Shown: positions 1-5,287, counted from the first letter of the stretch. The stretch is 6,041 nt of DNA from Actinomycetes bacterium (GCA_021792075.1 JAJYVK010000108.1:1-6041), one strand, 5' to 3'. The notes: a model not told the origin generated them from the sequence alone. A program made the numbers and translations.

Positions 1-345
1 CTCCAAGAGATCGAAAAGAATTTCTATGAGAATGATCCAGAGTTCGCGTCCCGCGTAAGGTCGGAGACCGTGTATCGACATGCCGGAAGGAACATCAAGT
101 GGGCTTTGCTCGGCTTTGTTGCTGGTTTAGCAATGCTTATTCTGACCTTTACGAGTTCGGTTGTCTTGGGAAGCATCGGGTTTTTGGTGATGCTAGGTTC
201 ATCTGTAGTTTTCGAGCAGAATCTCCGTCGAATGGGCAAGGCGGGTTGGAATGATATCTCGTCCTCGGTTCAGGGCAAGGGCATACGTTCCCAGTTCGGG
301 CACATTTCCTCAAAGTTTGGGAAGCGCTTTGGCCAGAAGGGCTAA
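1..345 (+). CDS. DUF3040 family membrane protein (5' end missing)
   Basis: The reading frame is open from the first base and runs 114 codons to TAA, so the start lies before the window. A GTG at 70 is in frame but is not the true start, because conserved sequence lies upstream of it. The visible N-terminal part (LQEIEKNFYENDPEFASRV) is the typical DUF3040 head, which normally follows a few residues like 'LSE.E.r.L'; probably only 10-15 residues are missing. Two hydrophobic segments follow, at visible residues about 34-50 and 53-71, separated by a very short turn, which suggests a membrane hairpin. The tail is basic and rich in Gly, Ser and Lys (about 76-114), probably cytoplasmic. The family's function is unknown. 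In mycobacteria a DUF3040 gene lies near mraZ, which fits the mraZ-rsmH genes later in this window. Family assignment is from motif recognition and is fairly secure. Confidence 0.88.
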   Translation, partial: LQEIEKNFYENDPEFASRVRSETVYRHAGRNIKWALLGFVAGLAMLILTFTSSVVLGSIGFLVMLGSSVVFEQNLRRMGKAGWNDISSSVQGKGIRSQFGHISSKFGKRFGQKG

Positions 346-380
346 GTAACGGGGCCGATGCCGACTGTTATAGTTGGTGC

Positions 381-1253
381 ATGGAGCATTTCTTAGCGCT
401 TGATATAGGTGGTACAAAATTTGGCGGTGGCGTCGTTTCCGAAAGGGGCGACGTCATTTCTTATGTGGCAGCCCCGACTCCCAAGGGCGGATCAGGATCT
501 GATCTTTGGGAGCTTGCCAAGAGAGTTCTTCACGAAGCCATGGATAGTTCAGATGTAGCTTCTGTTTCCGCTGTAGGAATTGGCAGTGGAGGTCCTATGG
601 ATCTTGAGAAGGGTCTCGTCTCTCCGTTGAATATTCCTGGATGGAGAGACTTTCCACTTCGCTCCTCGGTGGAGGAAGAGTTCGGAGTAAGTGTATATCT
701 GGACAATGATGGAAAGGCCTTGACTCTGGGCGAGGGGCTCTTCGGCAGAGCTAAAGGTCGGAGAGACTTCGTCGCCATGGTGGTTTCGACTGGCATAGGC
801 GGAGGGATCATCCTCGACGGCAGGCTTTTGAATGGAAGGTTGGGCAATGCCGGCCATATCGGTCATGTCAATGTCGAAGAGAACGGCAATCTTTGTGGTT
901 GCGGGGCCATTGGTTGCCTGGAGGCCCATGCATCAGGTACTGCGATAGTGAAGTACTACGGAATGGATCCGCGCCAGGCAACCGAACAGGTGAAGATTCG
1001 CTGTGGTGAGTATGTCGGTCGCGGCGTCGCCTCCGTAGCATCGCTTTTGGATCTTGATCTGATTGTGGTCGGCGGATCCGTCGCATTAGGATTTGGCGAC
1101 GTATTTTTCAACGCAGCCCAAAAGGAGCTCTCCGCCCGGGCCAGGTTGAGCTTCTCGAGCCAAGCAAAGATCGTCCCAGTTGGGCTTGGCGAGCACGGTC
1201 CGATCATAGGGGCAGCTACAGTTGCCATTTCTCGCGAGCGCGGACTATTTTGA
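381..1253 (+). CDS. ROK family sugar kinase (glucokinase / N-acylmannosamine kinase-like)
   Basis: This 290-aa protein should phosphorylate a hexose or amino sugar with ATP in the cytoplasm. Visible ROK features are the phosphate-binding DIGGTK at residues 8-13, GIGSGGP at 66-72, DNDGKA at 108-113 with D110 as the expected catalytic base, STGIGGG at 136-142, and the zinc site with H162 and the CGCGAIGC cysteines C172, C174 and C179, followed by the C-terminal VVGGSV at 229-234. The sugar-contacting 'ExGH' motif reads HIGH (159-162), with His in place of the common Glu. The segment between the zinc site and VVGGSV is short, so the length matches NanK-type enzymes (about 290 aa) rather than typical actinobacterial glucokinases of 310-320 aa. 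It has no DNA-binding N-terminal domain, so it is a kinase and not a ROK repressor. The start ATG has only a weak ribosome-binding site; 35 nt separate it from the DUF3040 gene. The exact substrate cannot be decided. Confidence 0.92.
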   Translation: MEHFLALDIGGTKFGGGVVSERGDVISYVAAPTPKGGSGSDLWELAKRVLHEAMDSSDVASVSAVGIGSGGPMDLEKGLVSPLNIPGWRDFPLRSSVEEEFGVSVYLDNDGKALTLGEGLFGRAKGRRDFVAMVVSTGIGGGIILDGRLLNGRLGNAGHIGHVNVEENGNLCGCGAIGCLEAHASGTAIVKYYGMDPRQATEQVKIRCGEYVGRGVASVASLLDLDLIVVGGSVALGFGDVFFNAAQKELSARARLSFSSQAKIVPVGLGEHGPIIGAATVAISRERGLF

Positions 1254-1298
1254 GTTATCGATGTGTGTGGCAGCAGAAATTGCGTTGAAGGATTATAA

Positions 1299-2525
1299 AT
1301 GGACATCAGCTATCCGCAGGAGGCCGAAGCTTTTCGGCAGAGGGTCCGTGAGTTTCTGAAGGTGAATTTGCCGCCCGATTGGGTTGGCACTGGGGCACTC
1401 GAGAAGAGCCAGGTCATGGAGTTCACCAACAGTTGGAGAAGGACACTTTTCGAGAACAACTTGTTGGCTCTCTCTTGGCCCAAGGAGTATGGCGGAGCGG
1501 GACTTTCTCCTTTGGAGCAGGTCGTCCTATCAGAGGAGTTTGCCAAGGCTGGGGTTCCTTTTGGGGGTACGAACGATCAGTTTGGTATACAGATGATCGG
1601 TAATACTCTGATTGAATGGGGGACCGACGAGCAAAAGAGACGCTTTCTGCCACGAATCCTTTCGGGCGAGGACAGATGGTGCCAGGGCTATTCAGAACCA
1701 AATGCAGGCTCTGACTTGGCCAACGTCGGGACAAAGGCTGAATTGGACGGCGACCTTTGGGTGATCAACGGCCAGAAGATCTGGACTTCGGCAGGACATC
1801 TTGCTAATTGGATTTTCATACTTGCTCGCACCGACGCACACGCCGAAAAGCATAAAGGGATCTCGTTTCTTTTAGTCCCGATGGATCAACCCGGGATTGA
1901 AGTCAGGCCGATTCGGATGATGTCCGGCGAATCCGAGTTCAATGAGGTGTTCTTCACCGATGCTACGACCGAGCGCAAAAACATCGTCGGACAGCCCGGT
2001 GACGGCTGGGCTGTTGCGATGACTCTTCTCGGCTACGAGAGGGGGGAGGCCGCAGCTACGCTTCCCATACGATTTCGCATCGAGTTTGACCGTCTGCTGA
2101 ATCTTGCCAAGGAGACCGGAGCAAGTGAGGACTTCTTGATCAGGCAGCGTCTTGCCTGGTGCTACGGAAAAGTTGAGATCATGAGATATCTTGGATTGCG
2201 GACGCTCACGGGTTTTTTGAATGGAAAGAGACCTGGGCCGGAGAGTTCGATTTCGAAGCTCTACTGGTCTGAGTACCATAAAGTCGTAACTGAGCTCGCA
2301 GTTGATATTCTTGGCGCGAGGGCTCTGCTGCCAACAGGGAGAGCCCCTTCCACCTCCTTTCGGACAGACGATCCGGGAGCACCGAACTCTTCGATGAGCT
2401 GGGTGATGACGTTCCTAAATTCGAGGGCTGGTACCATATATGCTGGGACCTCTCAGATTCAACGGAATATTTTAGCTGAGATGGTGCTAGGTCTTCCGAA
2501 AGAGCCTCGCGCGGTTTCTGCCTAA
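1299..2525 (+). CDS. Acyl-CoA dehydrogenase (FadE-type, COG1960)
   Basis: A 408-aa flavoenzyme expected to insert an alpha-beta double bond into an acyl-CoA, passing electrons to ETF. The N-terminal helical domain (about 1-120) includes WPKEYGGAGLS at 60-70. The FAD/substrate signature CQGYSEPNAGSDLANV lies at 128-143, INGQKIWTSAG at 156-166 and FNEVFF at 214-219. The C-terminal helical domain ends with RAGTIYAGTSQIQRNILAE (376-394) and VLGLP (396-400). The base position used by medium- and short-chain enzymes (Glu before GTSQ) is Ala382; E247 in GYERG is a good alternative base, as in isovaleryl-CoA dehydrogenase. The segment DATTERKNIVG (221-231) differs from the usual 'DVRVP..N.VG'. The start ATG follows GAAGGA (1287-1292) with a 6-nt spacer, a good ribosome-binding site. 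It lies 45 nt after the ROK kinase gene and could be co-transcribed with it. The substrate is unknown; bacterial FadE paralogues serve fatty acids, branched acids or steroid side chains. Confidence 0.95.
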   Translation: MDISYPQEAEAFRQRVREFLKVNLPPDWVGTGALEKSQVMEFTNSWRRTLFENNLLALSWPKEYGGAGLSPLEQVVLSEEFAKAGVPFGGTNDQFGIQMIGNTLIEWGTDEQKRRFLPRILSGEDRWCQGYSEPNAGSDLANVGTKAELDGDLWVINGQKIWTSAGHLANWIFILARTDAHAEKHKGISFLLVPMDQPGIEVRPIRMMSGESEFNEVFFTDATTERKNIVGQPGDGWAVAMTLLGYERGEAAATLPIRFRIEFDRLLNLAKETGASEDFLIRQRLAWCYGKVEIMRYLGLRTLTGFLNGKRPGPESSISKLYWSEYHKVVTELAVDILGARALLPTGRAPSTSFRTDDPGAPNSSMSWVMTFLNSRAGTIYAGTSQIQRNILAEMVLGLPKEPRAVSA

Positions 2526-2610
2526 GCTTCAGCCTCCGGCTCAGAGCTTGCCGGGATTTATCTTGGAGTAGATCAACCCGAAGAGTGGGCTTGTCTGGAG
2601 CCGGGCGTTT

Positions 2611-2670
2611 TAGCTCCCAAAGCGCCGCTGCAAGGGGATTGGACAACGGAGTTGTCGCGCTTGGGAGCTA
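2611..2670. repeat. Composite inverted repeat with nested hairpin
   Basis: The outer arms TAGCTCCCAAAGCGC (2611-2625) and GCGCTTGGGAGCTA (2657-2670) pair over 14 bp with a single bulged A (2621). Directly abutting the right arm is an inner hairpin GACAAC-GGA-GTTGTC (2642-2656), a perfect 6-bp stem with a 3-nt loop. The two helices would stack, leaving 16 nt (2626-2641) unpaired on the 5' side only. No T-run follows on either strand, so this is not a canonical intrinsic terminator. It could be an RNA structure, a protein-binding palindrome or a repeat-family element; the sequence alone does not decide. Confidence 0.7.
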
Positions 2671-2719
2671 GATTGAAACGGTGAGCATCCAAGAGAGGCC
2701 TCGCAAAACACTATACAAA

Positions 2720-2752
2720 GAAGGCAGCTGCACGAGTGGCAGGCTGGCCTTC
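2720..2752. repeat. Imperfect hairpin in the gene-free stretch
   Basis: GAAGGCAGCTGC (2720-2731) pairs with 2739-2752 over 12 bp with two single-G bulges (2742 and 2746), closing a 7-nt loop (2732-2738). A pyrimidine-rich tract TCTCCTTCCTTC follows on the + strand, but it is not a clean T-run. It adds to the structured look of the surrounding stretch. One such imperfect stem could arise by chance. Confidence 0.45.
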
Positions 2753-2975
2753 TCCTTCCTTCAGTGCGAAGACAGGGCCACGGCAGATGGAATCATGGCA
2801 CGTGACACCTTTGCCACGGTACTTTTGGCCTTAGGATGCAAGGGGGCAACGGCCGCCGAAAGCGACCTGACGAAGCGTCAACCTTTAAAAGTGGCTGCGT
2901 GATGAGAGCTTTTTCAACCTGGAAAACCTCTTTCACGAACAAGGAGAGGAAGCGAAAGCAAGCAAGGGTGATTCG

Positions 2976-3236
2976 ATGAAGACCAATCTCAGGATGACGT
3001 TGTGGCTCCTTCGGTCTGCTCTGTCGCTCCTACCACACAGCGATCTTTGGGTGATCGGTTTTATCGAATTCAAGCGCTTTGCACGGACACGATGGTGGTC
3101 GAAAGCCCCCTTTTTGCCCCTGCCCGGCGCAGAGTACTGGGAGTTCCGGATGGAGTCTATCTACGGTGATCCAAAGGCAATGCCTTCGAGTAGGGATCTC
3201 ATCGAATTTCTTCAGTGGTGTCTGGAAATTCGATGA
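2976..3236 (+). CDS. Small conserved actinobacterial-type protein of unknown function
   Basis: An 86-aa protein with a coherent, aromatic-rich composition. After a short helical N-terminal part (LWLLRSALSLLPHSDLW, residues 9-25) comes RTRWWSKAPFLPLP (37-50), then YWEFRMESIYGD (54-65) and DLIEFLQWCLEIR (74-86). I recognise the 'WW..PPFLPLPD..Y..FR..T.YG.......D...YL.WCR' pattern from small actinobacterial proteins annotated only as hypothetical; this is memory, not a search. There is no signal peptide or clear membrane span. ATG 2976 is preferred because AAGGG (2964-2968) lies 7 nt upstream; ATG 2994 is an alternative that would drop six residues. It stands alone, 450 nt after the dehydrogenase gene and 180 nt before the HNH gene. 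Its stop codon falls inside an inverted repeat. No function can be assigned. A longer open frame on the opposite strand over this gene shows no protein-like features. Confidence 0.75.
   Translation: MKTNLRMTLWLLRSALSLLPHSDLWVIGFIEFKRFARTRWWSKAPFLPLPGAEYWEFRMESIYGDPKAMPSSRDLIEFLQWCLEIR
3199..3236. repeat. Perfect 12-bp inverted repeat overlapping the stop codon
   Basis: TCATCGAATTTC (3199-3210) and GAAATTCGATGA (3225-3236) are perfect reverse complements separated by 14 nt. The right arm contains the TGA stop of the 86-aa gene. No T-run follows closely on the + strand, so it is at best an atypical terminator; a 3'-end stabilising hairpin or a protein-binding palindrome are alternatives. The arms also encode IEF and EIR of the protein, so part of the symmetry may be coincidental. 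Confidence 0.65.
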
Positions 3237-3416
3237 CTTTGAGGTAAACTCGTTTTCAGTATGGCAATCGATCATCTGAAAGGTGACGGAGAAAGACGGA
3301 CAAGTTTGGGTATGGGACTTGTGCATTCTGACGATTGTCGTACGTCTGACCACTTTGGAACTTACTGTTCGGGTGTCCGGGCTGCTGGGATCCGGCTGGG
3401 GCACGTGAGGTAATTG
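3237..3416 (+). other. 180-nt gap upstream of the HNH gene, presumed promoter region
   Basis: No gene is visible here. The gap presumably holds the promoter of the HNH gene, but I see no -35/-10 pair good enough to call. A short palindrome ACGA-TTG-TCGT lies around 3331-3341, and TCTGAC occurs on both sides of it. The downstream edge carries the ribosome-binding site for the HNH gene. Confidence 0.35.
3407..3410 (+). promoter_or_regulatory. Ribosome-binding site that selects GTG 3417
   Basis: GAGG ends 6 nt before GTG 3417 but only 3 nt before the in-frame TTG 3414. The spacing favours GTG as the start of the HNH gene, giving an N-terminus MSRALVLNVSYE. Confidence 0.6.
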
Positions 3417-3920
3417 GTGTCTAGAGCTCTCGTGCTGAACGTAAGCTACGAAGCTCTTGGTGTCGTCTCTAGTCGTCGAGCGTTGGGACTCGTGCTTTCC
3501 GGCAAAGCTCTCTCGCTGCACGATAGCAAGGATATTTTTCACTCCACACAGGCGAAGTTCAACGTGCCTTCGGTTGTGCGCCTGAATTATTTCGTCAGGG
3601 TTCCTTATCCTACGCGAGTCGCCCTCAACAAGAGATCGGTGTTTGCTCGGGACAACTACATCTGCCAGTACTGTGGTGCTCCGGCAGAGAATATAGATCA
3701 CGTGATCCCGCGTTCCAAAGGCGGCGAGCACTGCTGGGAAAATGTAGTCGCTTCATGCAAGACCTGCAACTCGAAAAAAGAGGACCGGCTCCTCTCGGAG
3801 ACCAACTTTGTCCTGCGGAGACTTCCGATGGCTCCAAAAGGGAAGGCCTGGATCCATCTGCTTGGGGCCGTGAACGAAGACTGGGTTCCATATGTAGGCT
3901 CGAGCCCGATGTCCGCGTAG
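3417..3920 (+). CDS. HNH endonuclease family protein
   Basis: A 167-aa protein with a complete HNH nuclease domain. The N-terminal part (ALVLNVSYEALGVVSSRRAL, residues 4-23, and VPSVVRLNYFVRVP, 50-63) is the conserved head that accompanies this HNH subfamily in actinobacteria and cyanobacteria. The nuclease core has CxxC at C83/C86, the catalytic-type DH pair D94-H95 followed by IPRSKGG, ENVVASC with N109, and CKTCNSKK with C114/C117, N118 and K120-K121. The four cysteines should bind a structural zinc, while H95 and N109 are candidates for the metal and catalytic site. Family members cut or nick DNA in principle, but the role of this stand-alone chromosomal group is not established. No methyltransferase, phage or restriction genes lie nearby, so I would not call it restriction or mobile. 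The lplA-like gene follows 64 nt downstream. Confidence 0.92.
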   Translation: MSRALVLNVSYEALGVVSSRRALGLVLSGKALSLHDSKDIFHSTQAKFNVPSVVRLNYFVRVPYPTRVALNKRSVFARDNYICQYCGAPAENIDHVIPRSKGGEHCWENVVASCKTCNSKKEDRLLSETNFVLRRLPMAPKGKAWIHLLGAVNEDWVPYVGSSPMSA

Positions 3921-3984
3921 CTCAAACTTTCCGCTATGAAACTAACCGGAGCATGATCTCTGGAGGTCTAATTAGTCTGGCTAT

Positions 3985-4680
3985 GTGAGGTCTTGGCGCA
4001 TACTGAATGAGGCTGGTTTGGCGTCAGAAGTTCACGCCGATCCGATGCTGTATGCGGATAAGCCGACTGCGAGGATTGTCGACGTTACCCGCAGTGCTCT
4101 AGTGCTTGGATCGAGCCAGCACTTTGATTTGGCAAATATACCGGCGCTTGAAAGCCTTGATGCCGAACTTGTCGTGCGCAGATCGGGTGGAGGTGCGGTC
4201 TTCCTTTCGCCAATGGGACAGCTCTGGGTTGATATCGCAATACCCAGGTCGGACCCTCTCTTTGTAGAAGACGTCGGCAAATCCTTCTTCGTAATTGGGG
4301 AGATCTTTCTTAAGTTGTTGTCGAGACTGGGTTGCAATGATTTGAAGATGCATACGGGAAAGATGATCGGAGGTGATCTGGCCCGCGCCGTCTGCTTTGC
4401 AGGCTTGGGACCAGGTGAGATCACATTCGAGGGAGCGAAGGTCGTGGGGATCTCTCAGCGCCGCACTGCTCAGGGAGCCGTATTTCAGTGCGCCGTCTAT
4501 CTTACCTATCCATTCGATCAGCTCAACCAGCTGCTCAATGGCATGAATATCGAATTTCCCGGTCGTGGCTATGCGCTTGGAGTTTCAGAGATTCTCGATG
4601 AATTTGCCGATCTCAATCCAGAACTTGCATTGTCGCAGCTTCGATGCTCTCTCGTTGAATCTCTCGACGATATCTCTTGA
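3985..4680 (+). CDS. Lipoate-protein ligase / octanoyltransferase family (BPL/LPL fold)
   Basis: A 231-aa cytoplasmic acyl-transfer protein acting on lipoyl domains or free lipoate/octanoate. The substrate loop VVRRSGGGAVF is at 63-73, GQLWVDIAIP at 78-87 and HTGKMIGGD at 123-131. The core CFAGLGPGEITFEGAKVVGISQRR spans 137-160 and contains the expected conserved lysine K152 and a cysteine, C137, where LipM-type octanoyltransferases carry their catalytic Cys. FQCAVYLTYPF (167-177) follows. At 231 aa it is shorter than LplA ligases, which carry an extra C-terminal domain, and this favours transferase or a short ligase. GTG 3985 is the first possible start, since TAG lies in frame at 3973-3975; the WR near the N-terminus fits the family. 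The nearest good ribosome-binding site, GGAGGT (3962-3967), is 17 nt upstream, unusually far. No lipA or lipoyl-enzyme genes are in the window. Confidence 0.87.
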   Translation: MRSWRILNEAGLASEVHADPMLYADKPTARIVDVTRSALVLGSSQHFDLANIPALESLDAELVVRRSGGGAVFLSPMGQLWVDIAIPRSDPLFVEDVGKSFFVIGEIFLKLLSRLGCNDLKMHTGKMIGGDLARAVCFAGLGPGEITFEGAKVVGISQRRTAQGAVFQCAVYLTYPFDQLNQLLNGMNIEFPGRGYALGVSEILDEFADLNPELALSQLRCSLVESLDDIS

Positions 4681-4864
4681 ACTTCGCCCCAAGGCGGCGG
4701 CGCAGCTTGGATTGGTTCCATTTCCCAGCCCCCGTTTCTTTTGGAATTTGTAATTTCTGCACGTCCTGAGGCAATTTTGTCCGGGAAATGGTTGCTAAGT
4801 GGGATGAAGTGGGTTAAAGTGGGTCGAAGTGGTGATTTAGGGATTTTTGAGGGCAATTTTGTCG
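4681..4864 (+). promoter_or_regulatory. Intergenic control region of mraZ and the dcw operon
   Basis: These 184 nt separate the lplA-like gene from mraZ. They contain the four-repeat MraZ operator, an 11-bp direct repeat on either side of it, and the mraZ ribosome-binding site. A weak stem CCAAG/CTTGG (4689-4710) follows the lplA-like gene but lacks a clear T-run. No single -35/-10 pair stands out; AT-rich candidates for a -10 lie near 4749-4756 and within the operator. That the promoter is here is inferred from gene order and the operator. Confidence 0.65.
4799..4833 (+). promoter_or_regulatory. MraZ operator: four GTGG(G/T) repeats at 10-bp spacing
   Basis: GTGGG occurs at 4799, 4809 and 4819, and GTGGT at 4829. 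Each is preceded by an A-rich triplet (taa, gaa, aaa, gaa) and separated by 5 nt, so all face the same side of the helix. MraZ is known to bind tandem GTGGG-type repeats with 5-nt spacers upstream of its own gene, usually three or so copies. Four copies here, about 30 nt before the mraZ start, indicate autoregulation of mraZ-rsmH and probably of the whole dcw operon. Confidence 0.9.
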
Positions 4865-5287
4865 ATGTTTCAGACGCAGCAGATGCAGGCAAAATTCTTT
4901 GGTGCATACGAGCACTCTCTTGATGTCAAGGGACGCCTTACTCTGCCCGTGAAGTTCAGGGCTCTCTTTAAAGAGAAGTGCTTCGTCACCCGATCGCAGT
5001 ACGATGACCCCTGCCTCGTCATCTGGACTCAAGACGACTTCTACTCTTTTGCGAATTCCCTTCAAAACCAGGATCTATCTGATTCATCTCTCCGCTGGAA
5101 CATGAGGGTTTGGGCCTCCGAAGCCTTCGATGTCGAGATCGACAAGGCAGGAAGGCTTGCGCTTCCACAGGCGCTGAGAGGATTTGCAGGGCTTGAGCGA
5201 GAGGTCCTTGTCCATGGTGCGATCGGCATTATTGAACTCTGGAACCCTGAAAACTGGTCAAGCCTACAGACAAGGGCCGAAAGATGA
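4865..5287 (+). CDS. mraZ: MraZ, transcriptional regulator of the dcw cluster
   Basis: A 140-aa DNA-binding protein with two tandem SpoVT/AbrB-like MraZ domains. The first contains FFGAYEHSLDVKGRLTLP (residues 11-28) with the D20xxGR24 motif, and the second FDVEIDKAGRLALP (88-101) with D93xxGR97. The ending GIIELWNPENW (121-131) is also typical. MraZ forms ring-shaped oligomers that bind the repeats upstream of mraZ and control the dcw genes. The C-terminal tail after the second domain is short. The start is uncertain: ATG 4865 lies 11 nt after GAGGG (4849-4853), TTG 4859 lies 5 nt after it, TTG 4847 is less likely, and ATG 4883 would begin just before the first domain. Its TGA overlaps the ATG of rsmH (ATGA), so the two are translationally coupled. 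Confidence 0.96.
   Translation: MFQTQQMQAKFFGAYEHSLDVKGRLTLPVKFRALFKEKCFVTRSQYDDPCLVIWTQDDFYSFANSLQNQDLSDSSLRWNMRVWASEAFDVEIDKAGRLALPQALRGFAGLEREVLVHGAIGIIELWNPENWSSLQTRAER

Larger units (their letters stand above)
2526..2975. other. 450-nt stretch without a convincing gene; structured DNA/RNA candidates
   Basis: No frame here gives a recognisable protein. A GTG-initiated frame at 2681-2902 (73 codons) has no ribosome-binding site and no family features. The acyl-CoA dehydrogenase frame stays open after its TAA until 2681 but offers only late TTG codons as starts. The stretch holds a composite inverted repeat (2611-2670), an imperfect hairpin (2720-2752) and a weaker hairpin around 2904-2933. 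No T-run terminator follows the dehydrogenase gene. I searched by eye for tmRNA, RNase P, SRP RNA, tRNA and common riboswitch cores and saw none. It could be a leader region or small RNA locus upstream of the 86-aa gene, or decayed sequence. Confidence 0.5.

Noticed and set aside
2206..2646. 146-codon open frame on the - strand
   Set aside because: Mostly antisense to the acyl-CoA dehydrogenase; translation shows no protein-family features.
2607..2680. CRISPR repeat or tracrRNA-like sequence (GTTTTAGCTCCC at the left, GATTGAAAC at the right, with complementary arms)
   Set aside because: The motif occurs once only; there are no regularly spaced copies and no cas genes in the window. The resemblance rests on short common words.
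2526..2681. Open continuation of the acyl-CoA dehydrogenase frame after its TAA
   Set aside because: The dehydrogenase already ends at its normal family length, and this tail offers only late TTG codons as starts; 51 open codons are expected by chance at this GC.
2681..2902. 73-codon GTG-initiated frame on the + strand
   Set aside because: No ribosome-binding site before the GTG, no recognisable motif, and it overlaps the hairpin at 2720-2752. Kept only as a possibility within the gene-free stretch.
3030..3731. 233-codon open frame on the - strand
   Set aside because: It lies opposite the 86-aa gene and the front half of the HNH gene, whose + strand products have clear family motifs. Its translation is low-complexity and motif-free, as expected for a shadow frame.
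3417..3920. HNH gene as part of a mobile intron, restriction or defence system
   Set aside because: No intron structure, methyltransferase, integrase, inverted terminal repeats or phage genes are nearby; the N-terminal head fits a widespread stand-alone chromosomal HNH family.
4689..4710. Intrinsic terminator after the lplA-like gene
   Set aside because: Only a 5-bp stem with a 12-nt loop and no T-run directly after it.
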